Source: Lachnospira pectinoschiza
GTDB taxonomy: Bacteria > Bacillota > Clostridia > Lachnospirales > Lachnospiraceae
Assembly: GCF_020564355.1 (NCBI RefSeq)
Contig: NZ_JAJCRR010000004.1
Location: 62,001-126,000 of the forward strand
Length of the DNA: 64,000 nt
Reading direction: 5' to 3'
Positions 44,209 through 53,471 of the stretch are shown piece after piece (the stretch's first letter is position 1; every line of letters starts with the position of its first letter). The notes under the pieces are model-generated. The model made no database searches. It was not told where the DNA came from and saw nothing but the letters and a program-made list of their open reading frames with translations. The position numbers were made by a program, and so were the translations under genes.

Positions 44209-45210
44209 ATGAGTTATTTATATGTAAATGACAATGGAGTAACAGTTGGTGTTGAGGCAAACAGATGTGTGGCAAAATACCCGGACGGTATGGTGAAATA
44301 CGTTCCGATAGAATCACTTGAAGGAATTGTGATTATGGGACAGTCACAGCTAACAACACGCTGTACGGAAGAATGCCTGAAAAGAGGAATCAACATTTCT
44401 TATTTTTCTAAAGGTGGAAGATATTTTGGACGGTTACAGTCAACAGGACATGTCAAGGCAGAACGACAGCGCCAGCAGTGTGCATTGTATGACACAGAAT
44501 TTTCAGTTGAACTGGCAAAAAGAATGATTTCGGCAAAATTAAAAAATCAAAGTGTAGTGTTAAAAAGATATGAAAGAAGTAAAAATATTGCATTACCCGA
44601 AATTGATAATATGTTGGATATTTGCAGAAAGAAAGTGGCAGAGTGCAAAGACGTCTATGAAATTATGGGGTATGAAGGACAGGGCGCAAAATATTATTTT
44701 GATGGATTATCAAAATGCATTAATGAGGAGTTTGTATTTCATGGCAGGAGCAGAAGACCACCGTTAGACGAATTTAATTCAATGATAGGATTGGGATATT
44801 CGGTGCTGATGAATGAAATTTACGGAAAGATAGAGGAAAAAGGATTAAATCCGTATTTTGGATTTATACACAGAGATGCAGAAAAACACCCGACGCTTGC
44901 AAGTGATTTAATGGAAGAATGGCGGGCTGTATTAGTCGATGCTACGGTAATGGGGATTATTAACGGAAACGAAATTTCAAAAGATGATTTTGTAAAAAAT
45001 TTAGACGAGCCGGGGTGTTATCTGAATAAAAACGGTGTTGGCATTTTGATTAAAAAGCTGGAAAAGAAGTTTCAAACAGACGTAAAATATCTGGATTATG
45101 TGGATTATCCGGTCAGTTTCAGACATGCAATGATGTTACAGATGAATCAGTTGGTAAAAGCGATAGAGTCTGAAGATGCAACACAGTATTTGCCAATACA
45201 AATCAGATGA
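44209..45210 (+). CDS. cas1: CRISPR integrase Cas1
   Basis: About 333 residues from the ATG at 44209 behind GAAGGAGAG. Cas1 features are the N-terminal beta domain (MSYLYVNDNGVTVGVEANRC), IMGYEGQGAKYYF with the first acidic catalytic residue, GRSRRPPLDEFNSMIGLGYS, and the metal-site His and Asp in YFGFIHRD and ASDLMEEWR. With Cas2 it inserts new spacers at the leader end. Confidence 0.96.
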   Translation: MSYLYVNDNGVTVGVEANRCVAKYPDGMVKYVPIESLEGIVIMGQSQLTTRCTEECLKRGINISYFSKGGRYFGRLQSTGHVKAERQRQQCALYDTEFSVELAKRMISAKLKNQSVVLKRYERSKNIALPEIDNMLDICRKKVAECKDVYEIMGYEGQGAKYYFDGLSKCINEEFVFHGRSRRPPLDEFNSMIGLGYSVLMNEIYGKIEEKGLNPYFGFIHRDAEKHPTLASDLMEEWRAVLVDATVMGIINGNEISKDDFVKNLDEPGCYLNKNGVGILIKKLEKKFQTDVKYLDYVDYPVSFRHAMMLQMNQLVKAIESEDATQYLPIQIR

Positions 45211-45251
45211 TTGTAATGAAAATAGGATATCGATAGAAATGAGGGATATTT

Positions 45252-45572
45252 ATGGATGAAGACTATTTCTTTCAAATCGAAGACGAAATAACAGATGACA
45301 GGTTGTTTATTTTAATTATTTACGACATTACTAATAACTCCAAACGTGTCAAATTTGCAAAATTGCTGCTGGGCTATGGGTTTAGAATTCAAAAATCAGC
45401 ATTTGAAGCGGTGCTTACAAAGACAAAGTATGAGAAGTTAAAACAGGAAATTCCGGAGTTTGTGGATAAAGAGGAGGATAGCATACGCATTTACCAGATA
45501 AAAGGGAAAACACAGGTTGTTGCGTGGGGAAAAGAACAACAGTATAATATAGAGGATATTATTATAATATAG
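45252..45572 (+). CDS. cas2: CRISPR adaptation protein Cas2
   Basis: 106 residues, a little longer than the usual 85-100 because of an acidic N-terminal extension. The Cas2 core is LIIYDITNNSKRVKFAKLLL with the metal aspartate, GFRIQKSAFEAVL and RIYQIKGKTQV. It bridges two Cas1 dimers in the spacer-integration complex. It follows cas1 by 41 bases. Confidence 0.95.
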   Translation: MDEDYFFQIEDEITDDRLFILIIYDITNNSKRVKFAKLLLGYGFRIQKSAFEAVLTKTKYEKLKQEIPEFVDKEEDSIRIYQIKGKTQVVAWGKEQQYNIEDIIII

Positions 45573-45586
45573 GAAGGAAATATATT

Positions 45587-46909
45587 ATGGGGAAAAGAAT
45601 ATTATTTTCACCGGTAGGCGGTACAGATCCGATAAAATATTGCAGTGATGGTTCTATGTTGCATATTTGCAGACATTATCAGCCGGACGAGGTGGTTTTA
45701 TATTTGTCAAAAGAAATGACGGAAAAACATCGTGAAGATAACAGATATGTTAAATGTATTGAATTGTTAGGGGAATTACTGCATCATAATTTTTTAGTGC
45801 GGGTAATAGAAAATCCGGAGTTTGTTGATGTACAGAAATATGATGTCTACTATGAAATATTTCACGATGAAATAAAAAAAATCAGTGAACAGATGACGGC
45901 AGAAGATGAACTGCTGGTAAATATGGCATCGGGAACACCGGCAATGAAAAGTGCCCTGCTTATTATGGCAACACTGGCAGAGTACCGGTTTAAGGCAATT
46001 CAGGTAAGTACGCCATTGAAAAGAATGAACTCGGATTATGAGAACAGAGATGCTTATGATGTGGAAGAAAGCTGGCAGTTGGACGAGGATAATGAAGAAG
46101 GCAGTAAGAACCGGTGTGAAGAAGTGCGGTGCATGAATTTGGTCAAGCTGCTGAAAATAGACATGATAAAGAAACATTTGTCAGCATATGATTATCATGC
46201 GGCATTGGAATTAGGCACGGAAATTAAAGAAGAAATCAGTGACAAAGCTTATATGCTGTTACAGATAGCGGATTTGCGTATGAAGCTTAATTTTAAGGAA
46301 ATCAGCCGTTTGATGAATTGTGAAAAATTTGATATTTATCCGGTTAAAGATGCAGGAAAAATGAGGCTGTTTGAATATGCGTGCGTATTGCGTATAAAAG
46401 TTTTAAAGGAAGAATATGCGGATTTTATCAGAGGAATTACACCGATAGTTGTTGATTTACTGGAAATGATTTTAAAGTTGAAAATGGGCATAGACATAGA
46501 GCAGTGCTGTAATATCAGTAAAGGGGTCAAGAAATGGGATAGAGATAAACTTGCCGCCAACGAACTGCTGGAGTTATTGGATAAAGCATACGAAACGGGC
46601 GGTGGTATTAAAAGTGGACCGGTTTATTCACATGCGCTAAAGTACATTATTGATGAAAAAAGCGATGATGCGGTTTTGAAAGAAAAAGTTGCTGAAATGA
46701 TTGAAGTGGAACAAAAAGTCAGAAATATGGCTGCACATCAGATTGTTTCGGTTACAGAGCAGTGGTTTAAAGAAAATACAGGAAAAACACCGAAAGATAT
46801 TATGCAGAATATCCAGTATTTAATTGTGCAGGCGGGCATTGGTGTCAAAAAAGAGGACTGGAATACATATGACGATATGAATAGCTTGATTGCAAAATAT
46901 TTAGGGTAA
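45587..46909 (+). CDS. csm6: Csm6, CARF-HEPN ribonuclease activated by cyclic oligoadenylate
   Basis: 440 residues. The N-terminal CARF domain shows ILFSPVGGTDPIKYCSDGS and LLVNMASGTPAMKSALL. The C-terminal HEPN domain has the catalytic R-X4-H motif as R379-H384 in VRNMAAHQI. It degrades RNA without sequence choice when Cas10 makes cyclic oligoadenylate, and is the last gene of the locus, 14 bases after cas2. Confidence 0.93.
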   Translation: MGKRILFSPVGGTDPIKYCSDGSMLHICRHYQPDEVVLYLSKEMTEKHREDNRYVKCIELLGELLHHNFLVRVIENPEFVDVQKYDVYYEIFHDEIKKISEQMTAEDELLVNMASGTPAMKSALLIMATLAEYRFKAIQVSTPLKRMNSDYENRDAYDVEESWQLDEDNEEGSKNRCEEVRCMNLVKLLKIDMIKKHLSAYDYHAALELGTEIKEEISDKAYMLLQIADLRMKLNFKEISRLMNCEKFDIYPVKDAGKMRLFEYACVLRIKVLKEEYADFIRGITPIVVDLLEMILKLKMGIDIEQCCNISKGVKKWDRDKLAANELLELLDKAYETGGGIKSGPVYSHALKYIIDEKSDDAVLKEKVAEMIEVEQKVRNMAAHQIVSVTEQWFKENTGKTPKDIMQNIQYLIVQAGIGVKKEDWNTYDDMNSLIAKYLG

Positions 46910-47029
46910 TGAAAACGAATAATTGCAAATGAAATTACAAATGAAATTTCTTGCAATTCTATCAATTCTATGGAATAATAAGCGTTGGATAAAATCCAGA
47001 TGATAACGAAATAATCACTGTAAACGAAA
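46910..47029 (+). other. Intergenic region between csm6 and the riboswitch
   Basis: AATTGCAA...GCAATT inverted repeats (about 46920-46957) could end the csm6 transcript, but no T run follows. No gene is seen. Confidence 0.4.
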
Positions 47030-47240
47030 TGAAACTGTGCAGAAAACAGATTTGTGAAAACGCGCAGGCTTACATTTCAGGGAATCAAGTGAAATTCTTG
47101 AACAGTTCCGCTGCTGTGTACAGGGAGGCGGTATCCATAATGCCACTGGAGGAGGCTACTTTTAGCTGACCAAATCCGGGAAGGCGGGTATTGCTGTTAA
47201 TCTGTGAGTCAGAAGACCGGTTTACAGGCAGAGTTTAAAT
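47030..47240 (+). promoter_or_regulatory. Cobalamin (AdoCbl-type) riboswitch
   Basis: The conserved core is present in order: GGGAATCAAGTGAAATTC with ...GAACAG (47080-47105), CCGCTGCTGT, TGCCACTGGA (47141-47150), CCGGGAAGGCGGG (47177-47189) and the B12-box segment GAGTCAGAAGACCGG (47206-47220). A hairpin GCAGAC/GTCTGC with TCCTTTTC (47276-47299) may be the expression platform. It should repress the uptake and synthesis operon when cobalamin is plentiful. Confidence 0.93.
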
Positions 47241-47357
47241 AGTCGTTGCGAGAACAACAGACTATTGATTTTTATGCAGACAGACAGGTCTGCTCCTTTT
47301 CTGCGATCATATCGGAATCATCAAAACACTTCATGAAAAAGAAAAGGAGAAAACAAA

Positions 47358-48545
47358 ATGAAGAAAAAAAGATTTCTTGCACTCATGCTTGTGTTTACGC
47401 TGCTTGCGGCAACGTTTACAATGGGCGGCTGCGGAACCGGTAACACGACAAGCCAGACGAATAGCGAAAGCAGCTATGACGGACAGCTTGTATTTGACCA
47501 TGCAATGGAATTACAGTATGCAAAGCTGTTTTCTGTAGAGTATTACAAGGGCGGTTATAAGCTGCTGACTATTACCAACAGAGATGAAGATACTGCGATT
47601 GTGGCAAAGCAGTCTAAGATTTTGCTCGTTCCGGAAGGAATGTCCACACCGTCAGGATTAGATGCGGATACACTGGTATTAAAGACACCGGTTACAAATC
47701 TGCTCGTATCTTCAACACCGGTAACATCCCTGATGAATGCAAGCAACTGTCTTTCTAATATCAGCCAGGTAACTTATGATAAGGATTCATGGTACATTGA
47801 CGGCGTAAAGAAAGCATTTGATGACGGAAAGCTTACTTACGTAGGCGACTACAAAGCACCGGATTATGAAACAATTATTGCAGGCGCACCTACACTTGCT
47901 ATATATTCAACCATGCTAACCGGCAAACCGGATGTAGCAGAAAAATTAAAGGAACTGGGGATTAATTACATTTTAGACCAGTCTACCTATGAAGAAAATC
48001 CGCTCGGACGTGTAGAATGGGCAAAATTCTATGCGGCACTCTGCAATGAAGAAGATGCTGCCACAACCATGTATAATACACAGGCGGCTTATGTAGATAC
48101 ACTTTCAAAGGCTGAAAAGACCGGAAAATCCGTTGCGGTATTCTATATTACTTCAAAGGGCAAGCTCTATGTCAGAAATGCAGGAGATTACCTTACACAG
48201 ATGGTCAATATGGCAGGTGGAGAGTACATTTTCTCTGACTTAAATACAGATAAGACCGGTACACAGGAAATGAATATCGAAAGCTTTTATGAAAAAGCGA
48301 AAGATGCAGACTATGTGATTTATATCTGGAGTTTAGGCGGAAAGCCGTCTACACTCAGTGATTTTACAGGTTATAACAGTGTGCTTTCAGATATGAAGGC
48401 TGTTAAGGACGGAAATGTATGGTGTACAACACCGGATTTCTTCCAGATTGCAGATACAATCGGAAGCATGATTAACGACATCAACTTAATGCTGAATGCT
48501 GATGCGAATACAACAGAACTTACATATTTAAAGAAGTTACAGTAA
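47358..48545 (+). CDS. btuF: Cobalamin-type ABC transporter substrate-binding lipoprotein
   Basis: 395 residues. The signal peptide ends in a lipobox (TMGGCGTG). The body is a helical-backbone binding protein of the BtuF/FhuD class (GKSVAVFYITSKGKLYVRNA, DADYVIYIWSLGG). The cobalamin riboswitch upstream and the corrinoid genes downstream make cobalamin or cobinamide the likely ligand. AAAAGGAG precedes the ATG. Confidence 0.88.
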   Translation: MKKKRFLALMLVFTLLAATFTMGGCGTGNTTSQTNSESSYDGQLVFDHAMELQYAKLFSVEYYKGGYKLLTITNRDEDTAIVAKQSKILLVPEGMSTPSGLDADTLVLKTPVTNLLVSSTPVTSLMNASNCLSNISQVTYDKDSWYIDGVKKAFDDGKLTYVGDYKAPDYETIIAGAPTLAIYSTMLTGKPDVAEKLKELGINYILDQSTYEENPLGRVEWAKFYAALCNEEDAATTMYNTQAAYVDTLSKAEKTGKSVAVFYITSKGKLYVRNAGDYLTQMVNMAGGEYIFSDLNTDKTGTQEMNIESFYEKAKDADYVIYIWSLGGKPSTLSDFTGYNSVLSDMKAVKDGNVWCTTPDFFQIADTIGSMINDINLMLNADANTTELTYLKKLQ

Positions 48546-48563
48546 AACAGAAAATCTGTCTGT

Positions 48564-48604
48564 AAAAAAGTGCCACATCATTTTAATTTGGTGTGGCACT
48601 TTTG
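48564..48604 (+). terminator. Hairpin between btuF and btuC
   Basis: AAGTGCCACA and TGTGGCACTT form a 10-base stem with a 14-base loop, followed by TTGC. The T run is short, so read-through into btuC is expected; it may lower the amount of permease relative to binding protein. Confidence 0.65.
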
Positions 48605-48632
48605 CGGATAGAGCAACTGGAATGGAGAAAAA

Positions 48633-49646
48633 ATGCAGATAAAAAAAATAATCCGCTGTCAGGTTGTATACATTTTACTTGTGGTTTTATTTGTACTGGC
48701 AGTGATTTTTAATATCAATACAGGAAATGTTCATATATCTCCGGCACGAATTTTTTGCATTATTTTTCTGCATGGTGATATGGGAACACCGGAATACAAT
48801 ATTATCTGGAAAATCCGTCTGCCGCGTCTGTGTATGGCGGCAATTTTAGGCGGGGCATTGTCGTTGTCCGGATTTTTATTGCAGACATTTTTCAGAAATC
48901 CGATTGCAGGACCGTTTGTGCTTGGTATTTCGTCCGGTGCAAAGATGTTTGTTGCAATCACGATGATTTTTCTGCTGAAATATATGTCCGGTATGCCGTT
49001 GTGGGCGCAGGTTGCGGCCGCATTTGTCGGTTCGCTTCTTGCCATGCTTTATGTCCTGCTTTTTGCAAACCGCGTGAAAAGTATGTCTATGCTTTTAGTC
49101 GTGGGAATTATGATTAGCTATATTTGTTCGGCAATTACGGATTTGTGTATTACATTTGCAAATGATTCGGATATCGCCAATCTGACACATTGGGCAATGG
49201 GCAGTTTTTCGGGCAGTTCATGGAGCACCGTAAAGCTTGCGGCGGCAGTGGTATTTCCGACGGCAGTTGTCACCTTTTTATTTTCAAAGCCGATTAGCGC
49301 GTATCTGCTGGGAGAGGGCTATGCACAGAGCATGGGGATTCGTATCCGTTTTTTCAGGGTCTGTATCATTTTGCTGTCCAGTCTTTTGTCAGCCTGCGTA
49401 ACGGCACTTGCGGGACCGATTTCCTTTGTCGGCATTGCCGTTCCGCATATTACAAGACTGTCTTTAAAAACGACAAAGCCGGTGGTTACGATTCCTGCAA
49501 TCTTTTTGTGCGGCGCCGTATTCTGTATGTTCTGTGATTTGATTGCAAGAACAATCTTTTCGCCGTCAGAACTGGCAATCGGAACGGTTACGGCAGTGTT
49601 TGGCGCACCGGTCGTTATCTGGCTGATGGTGAAGCGGCAGAAGTAA
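48633..49646 (+). CDS. btuC: FecCD-type ABC permease for cobalamin
   Basis: 337 residues with about ten hydrophobic segments. WKIRLPRLCMAAILGGALSL, then FRNPIAGPFVLGISSGA and GPISFVGIAVPHITRL are FecCD signatures. It forms the membrane channel for the binding protein encoded upstream and the ATPase encoded 12 bases downstream. Confidence 0.93.
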   Translation: MQIKKIIRCQVVYILLVVLFVLAVIFNINTGNVHISPARIFCIIFLHGDMGTPEYNIIWKIRLPRLCMAAILGGALSLSGFLLQTFFRNPIAGPFVLGISSGAKMFVAITMIFLLKYMSGMPLWAQVAAAFVGSLLAMLYVLLFANRVKSMSMLLVVGIMISYICSAITDLCITFANDSDIANLTHWAMGSFSGSSWSTVKLAAAVVFPTAVVTFLFSKPISAYLLGEGYAQSMGIRIRFFRVCIILLSSLLSACVTALAGPISFVGIAVPHITRLSLKTTKPVVTIPAIFLCGAVFCMFCDLIARTIFSPSELAIGTVTAVFGAPVVIWLMVKRQK

Positions 49647-49658
49647 AAGGAGAAAAGC

Positions 49659-50798
49659 ATGGAACAGGTATATATAGAAACACAGGATTTAAGTGTGGGC
49701 TATCATGGGAAGGCACTGTTAAAAGACATTGCACTCAAGGTCAAAAAAGGAGAAATTCTTGTACTGATTGGACCAAACGGTGCGGGAAAGTCCACGATTT
49801 TAAAAAATATTATCCGGGAAATGCAGCCGATATCCGGCGGTATTTATATTAAAGGAAAGAATGTGAAGGATTTCACAAGCAAACAATACGCAAAAACGAT
49901 GTCTGTTGTACTGACGGAGAAAATCAAGACGGAAATGATGACATGCCGTGATGTCGTTGCAATGGGACGGTATCCGTATACGAATTATTTCGGAAAGCTG
50001 ACCAAAGAAGACGAACAAATCGTGACAGAATCGCTGGAAAAGGTGTCCGCCATGGACATTGCGGAAAAAGATTTTTCACAGATTAGTGATGGACAGCGCC
50101 AGCGGATTATGCTTGCGAGGGCGGTCTGTCAGAAGCCGGAAATTATTGTACTGGACGAGCCGACATCATTTCTGGATATCCGTCACAAAATAGAATTGCT
50201 CGACATTTTGCTGGAAATGGCAGTCAAGGATAAGGTGACGGTAATTGTGTCACTGCATGAAATTGAACTGGCGGCAAAAATCGCAGATTATGTGATGTGT
50301 GTTGGCGGAAACGGAACGATTGAATTCGGAAGACCGGAGCAGATTTTTACGGACAGCCGTATCAGCACTCTTTACGGATTACAGCAGGGGACGTATAATT
50401 GTTTGTATGGCAGTACGGAATTAAAAAAGCCCGAAGGCACACCGCGTATTTTTGTTGCGGGCGGCGCGGGAACAGGCATTTTTACATACCGCGAATTACA
50501 GCGTATGGGATTGGCGTTTACTGCCGGCATTTTATATGAAAATGACTGCGACTACCCGGTCGCACAGGCACTGGCGGCACAGGTGATTACGGAAAAAATG
50601 TTTGAGCCGGTCGGGGAAGAAGCATTTACGGCGGCGTGCCGTGCGATTGATGAAGCAGATATTGTGATTGATACAGGGTGTCCGACAGGACAGATGAATG
50701 AAAGAGTAAAAGAACTGCCGGAGTATGCAAAGGCACACAAAAAACAGGTGCTTTTCCGCCCTGACAGTGAAACGTTAAGAAATTGTCTTTTGCAGTAA
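49659..50798 (+). CDS. btuD: ABC transporter ATPase for cobalamin with C-terminal extension
   Basis: 379 residues. Residues 1-250 are a normal ATPase: Walker A GPNGAGKST, signature ISDGQRQRIMLARA, Walker B IIVLDEPTSFLD, H-loop SLHEIE. About 125 extra residues follow, starting RIFVAGGAGTGIFTYRELQR and including ADIVIDTGCPTG, which look like a small nucleotide-binding or regulatory fold. BtuD and FhuC are normally 250-270 residues. It energises the BtuC/BtuF system. Confidence 0.92.
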   Translation: MEQVYIETQDLSVGYHGKALLKDIALKVKKGEILVLIGPNGAGKSTILKNIIREMQPISGGIYIKGKNVKDFTSKQYAKTMSVVLTEKIKTEMMTCRDVVAMGRYPYTNYFGKLTKEDEQIVTESLEKVSAMDIAEKDFSQISDGQRQRIMLARAVCQKPEIIVLDEPTSFLDIRHKIELLDILLEMAVKDKVTVIVSLHEIELAAKIADYVMCVGGNGTIEFGRPEQIFTDSRISTLYGLQQGTYNCLYGSTELKKPEGTPRIFVAGGAGTGIFTYRELQRMGLAFTAGILYENDCDYPVAQALAAQVITEKMFEPVGEEAFTAACRAIDEADIVIDTGCPTGQMNERVKELPEYAKAHKKQVLFRPDSETLRNCLLQ

Positions 50799-50828
50799 AA
50801 TCAATGCTGGATAAGGAGAGGTGCAGGC

Positions 50829-51461
50829 ATGAAACCAATGGAAATTGAGAAACAATCCTTTGCAATCATCGAAAAGGAACTGACGACACAGATACCGCCG
50901 CAGTATAAGCCGATTGTCAAAAGAGTGATTCATACAACTGCGGATTTTTCGTATGAAACGAATATGGTATTTTCCGAGGGCGTTGTAGACAAGGCGCTGG
51001 AAGCCATTCAAAAAGGAACGGACATTGTGACGGATACCAATATGGCAGGCGCGGGTATCAGCCATAAAATGGCGGAGCGGTTTGGCATTTCACTGCACTG
51101 CTATATGGCAGATGAAGCGGTGGCAAAGGAAGCGGCGGCGCGTGAAATTACCCGCGCGGCAGTCAGCGTGGAAAAAGCAGCAAAGCAGAATCCGGGCTGT
51201 ATTATGGTAGTCGGCAATGCGCCGACGGCACTGATGAAAATACGGGAACTTTCAGATAAGGGCATATTTACACCGTCACTGGTTATCGGTGTACCGGTGG
51301 GTTTTGTAAATGTCGTTGAAGCAAAGGAAGAAATCATAGACAGCACGTTGCCCTATATTGTGGCAAAAGGAAGAAAAGGCGGCAGTAATGTAGCGGCGGC
51401 GATTGTAAATGCCCTGTTTTACATGGCGGCAGAGGACGATAAAGAATGGCGCAGATGTTAG
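50829..51461 (+). CDS. cbiC: Precorrin-8X/cobalt-precorrin-8 methylmutase
   Basis: 210 residues. SFAIIEKEL, RVIHTTADFSYETNMVFSEG with the catalytic His, and DTNMAGAGI are CbiC/CobH motifs. It moves the C11 methyl group to C12 to give cobyrinic acid. The end overlaps cbiD by 16 bases. Its place among uptake and cbi genes fits the anaerobic pathway. Confidence 0.95.
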   Translation: MKPMEIEKQSFAIIEKELTTQIPPQYKPIVKRVIHTTADFSYETNMVFSEGVVDKALEAIQKGTDIVTDTNMAGAGISHKMAERFGISLHCYMADEAVAKEAAAREITRAAVSVEKAAKQNPGCIMVVGNAPTALMKIRELSDKGIFTPSLVIGVPVGFVNVVEAKEEIIDSTLPYIVAKGRKGGSNVAAAIVNALFYMAAEDDKEWRRC

Positions 51462-52687
51462 AACGGTACGTGTATAAAAATCAGAAAAAAATGCGGTGCG
51501 GTTATACAACAGGCACATGTGCGGCTGCCGCGGCAAAAGCGGCGGCACAGATGCTTTTATCCGGCAGGAAAGTGACGGAAGTTTCTGTAAGAACGCCGTC
51601 AGACATTACGCTGACACTGCCGGTCTGTGAGATTCAGATGAAGGCACATGCCGTATCCTGTGCCGTGCAGAAAGACAGCGGCGATGACCCGGATATTACC
51701 AACAAAATCCTGATATTTGCCGAGGTTTCCTATATTCATAATAATAGTAATATGAATAAAAGCACGGACATGACTGTAAAAAAATGCGATACAGAATCAG
51801 AGCGGTCCGATACAGCCGCAGTAAAACCGCAGATGATCGTTGACGGCGGTGTGGGTATCGGGCGGATTACAAAAAAGGGACTGGCGCGCCCGGTCGGTGC
51901 GGCGGCGATTAATCCGGTGCCGCTAAAGATGATTGAGGCGGCATTAAAGGAAACGGCAGAAGCATTTGGCTATGAGGGCGGATTGCAGACGGTGATTTCT
52001 GCGCCGCAGGGGGTGGAAATCGCAAAAAAAACATTTAACCCGCAGCTTGGTATTACAGGCGGCATATCTATTCTTGGAACAAGCGGCATTGTAGAGCCGA
52101 TGAGTGAGCAGGCGCTGATTGACACAATCCGTACAGAGATGAAAATGCACCTGGCAGACGGGGAACAGACTCTTTTGATAACACCGGGTAATTATGGACA
52201 GGATTTTTTGCATGAAACATTAAAAATTGAATTAAAAAGAAGTATTAAATGCAGTAATTTTATCGGGGATACGATTGATATGGGCTGTGAACTTGGGGCA
52301 AAAGGAATGCTTTTTGTCGGTCATATCGGAAAACTGGTCAAGCTGGGCGCGGGCATTATGAATACCCATTCCAAAATGGCGGACGGTCGCATGGAAATAC
52401 TGGCAGCGTGTGCCGTGCGGGCAGGCGCGGGTATTGAAGCGGTGCGCAATATTTTAGACTGTGTGACGACCGATGCTGCACTGGAGCTTTTAAAAAATGA
52501 AAAGATACTCGGAAAGACAATGGAACAGCTTATGTTACGGATTGATGCCTGCCTGCAAAAAAGAGGCGGTGACAATATGCAGATAGGTGCAGTTGTTTTT
52601 TCTAATGAATACGGACTGCTTGGAAAAACAGAACAGGCAGACGAACTGCTTTTAAAAATCACGGCAGATGTAAGCAGTGAAAAATAA
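51446..52687 (+). CDS. cbiD: Cobalt-precorrin-5B C1-methyltransferase
   Basis: 413 residues. KMRCGYTTGTCAAAAAKAA near the start and GGISILGTSGIVEPMSEQAL are CbiD signatures, with LITPGNYGQDFL further on. It methylates C1 of the corrin ring with SAM; it is specific to the anaerobic route. The Ser/Asp-rich stretch near residues 95-125 is an insertion compared with shorter CbiD proteins (about 365-380). Confidence 0.95.
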   Translation: MAQMLERYVYKNQKKMRCGYTTGTCAAAAAKAAAQMLLSGRKVTEVSVRTPSDITLTLPVCEIQMKAHAVSCAVQKDSGDDPDITNKILIFAEVSYIHNNSNMNKSTDMTVKKCDTESERSDTAAVKPQMIVDGGVGIGRITKKGLARPVGAAAINPVPLKMIEAALKETAEAFGYEGGLQTVISAPQGVEIAKKTFNPQLGITGGISILGTSGIVEPMSEQALIDTIRTEMKMHLADGEQTLLITPGNYGQDFLHETLKIELKRSIKCSNFIGDTIDMGCELGAKGMLFVGHIGKLVKLGAGIMNTHSKMADGRMEILAACAVRAGAGIEAVRNILDCVTTDAALELLKNEKILGKTMEQLMLRIDACLQKRGGDNMQIGAVVFSNEYGLLGKTEQADELLLKITADVSSEK

Positions 52688-52724
52688 GATTCTGCATGGC
52701 AGATAGGAAACGAGGAATAAATAT

Positions 52725-53471
52725 ATGGTTAAAATTATCGGAGCGGGGCCAGGAGCAAAAGACCTGATTACGGTGCGCGGCATGCGTGCATTACAGGAAG
52801 CCGATGTCATTATCTATGCAGGCTCACTGGTCAATGAAGAATTATTGGAATATGCAAAAAAAGAATGTGAAATTTATAACAGTGCTTATATGAATCTGGA
52901 CGAAGTCATTGATGTGATTGTAAAGGCAGAGCAGGCAGGGAAAAAGGTTGTCCGTCTGCACACGGGCGATCCGTCAATTTACGGTGCAATCCGCGAACAG
53001 ATTGAAGTGCTTGCCACACACGGAATCCAGTGTGAAATCTGTCCGGGCGTCAGCAGCTTTTTAGCGGCGGCGGCGGCGCTAAATTGTGAATATACCGTAC
53101 CGGAAGTATCCCAGACGGTCATTCTTACGAGAATGGAAGGAAGAACACCGGTGCCGGAAAAAGAAAAGCTTTCGCTTTTGGCACAGCACGGCGCTTCCAT
53201 GGCTGTTTTTTTAAGTGCGGGACATTTAAAAGAATTGCAGGAACAGTTGTGTGAGGGAGCGTATACACCGGATACGCCGTGTGCGATTGTATACAAGGCA
53301 AGCTGGGCAGAACAGCAATGTATAAAAACAACGATAAAGGAACTTGAACAAAAAGCACGGGAAGCGGGGATTACAAAGACTGCACTGGTGCTGGTCGGTG
53401 ACTTTTTAGGGGAACAATATGCTTTTTCCAAGCTGTATGACCCGGAATTCCAGACGGAGTACCGCAAATGA
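52725..53471 (+). CDS. cbiF: Cobalt-precorrin-4 C11-methyltransferase
   Basis: 248 residues of the SAM-dependent tetrapyrrole methylase fold: IIGAGPGAKDLITVRGMRAL, YAGSLVNEELL, RLHTGDPSIYGAIREQ and CPGVSSFLAAAAALN. These are CbiF/CobM motifs. Its ATGA overlap with cbiG couples translation. Confidence 0.95.
   Translation: MVKIIGAGPGAKDLITVRGMRALQEADVIIYAGSLVNEELLEYAKKECEIYNSAYMNLDEVIDVIVKAEQAGKKVVRLHTGDPSIYGAIREQIEVLATHGIQCEICPGVSSFLAAAAALNCEYTVPEVSQTVILTRMEGRTPVPEKEKLSLLAQHGASMAVFLSAGHLKELQEQLCEGAYTPDTPCAIVYKASWAEQQCIKTTIKELEQKAREAGITKTALVLVGDFLGEQYAFSKLYDPEFQTEYRK

Noticed and set aside
46920-46960. AATTGCAA/GCAATT repeats after csm6 as a terminator
   Set aside because: The stem is AT-rich and no T run follows, so I did not call it as a terminator.
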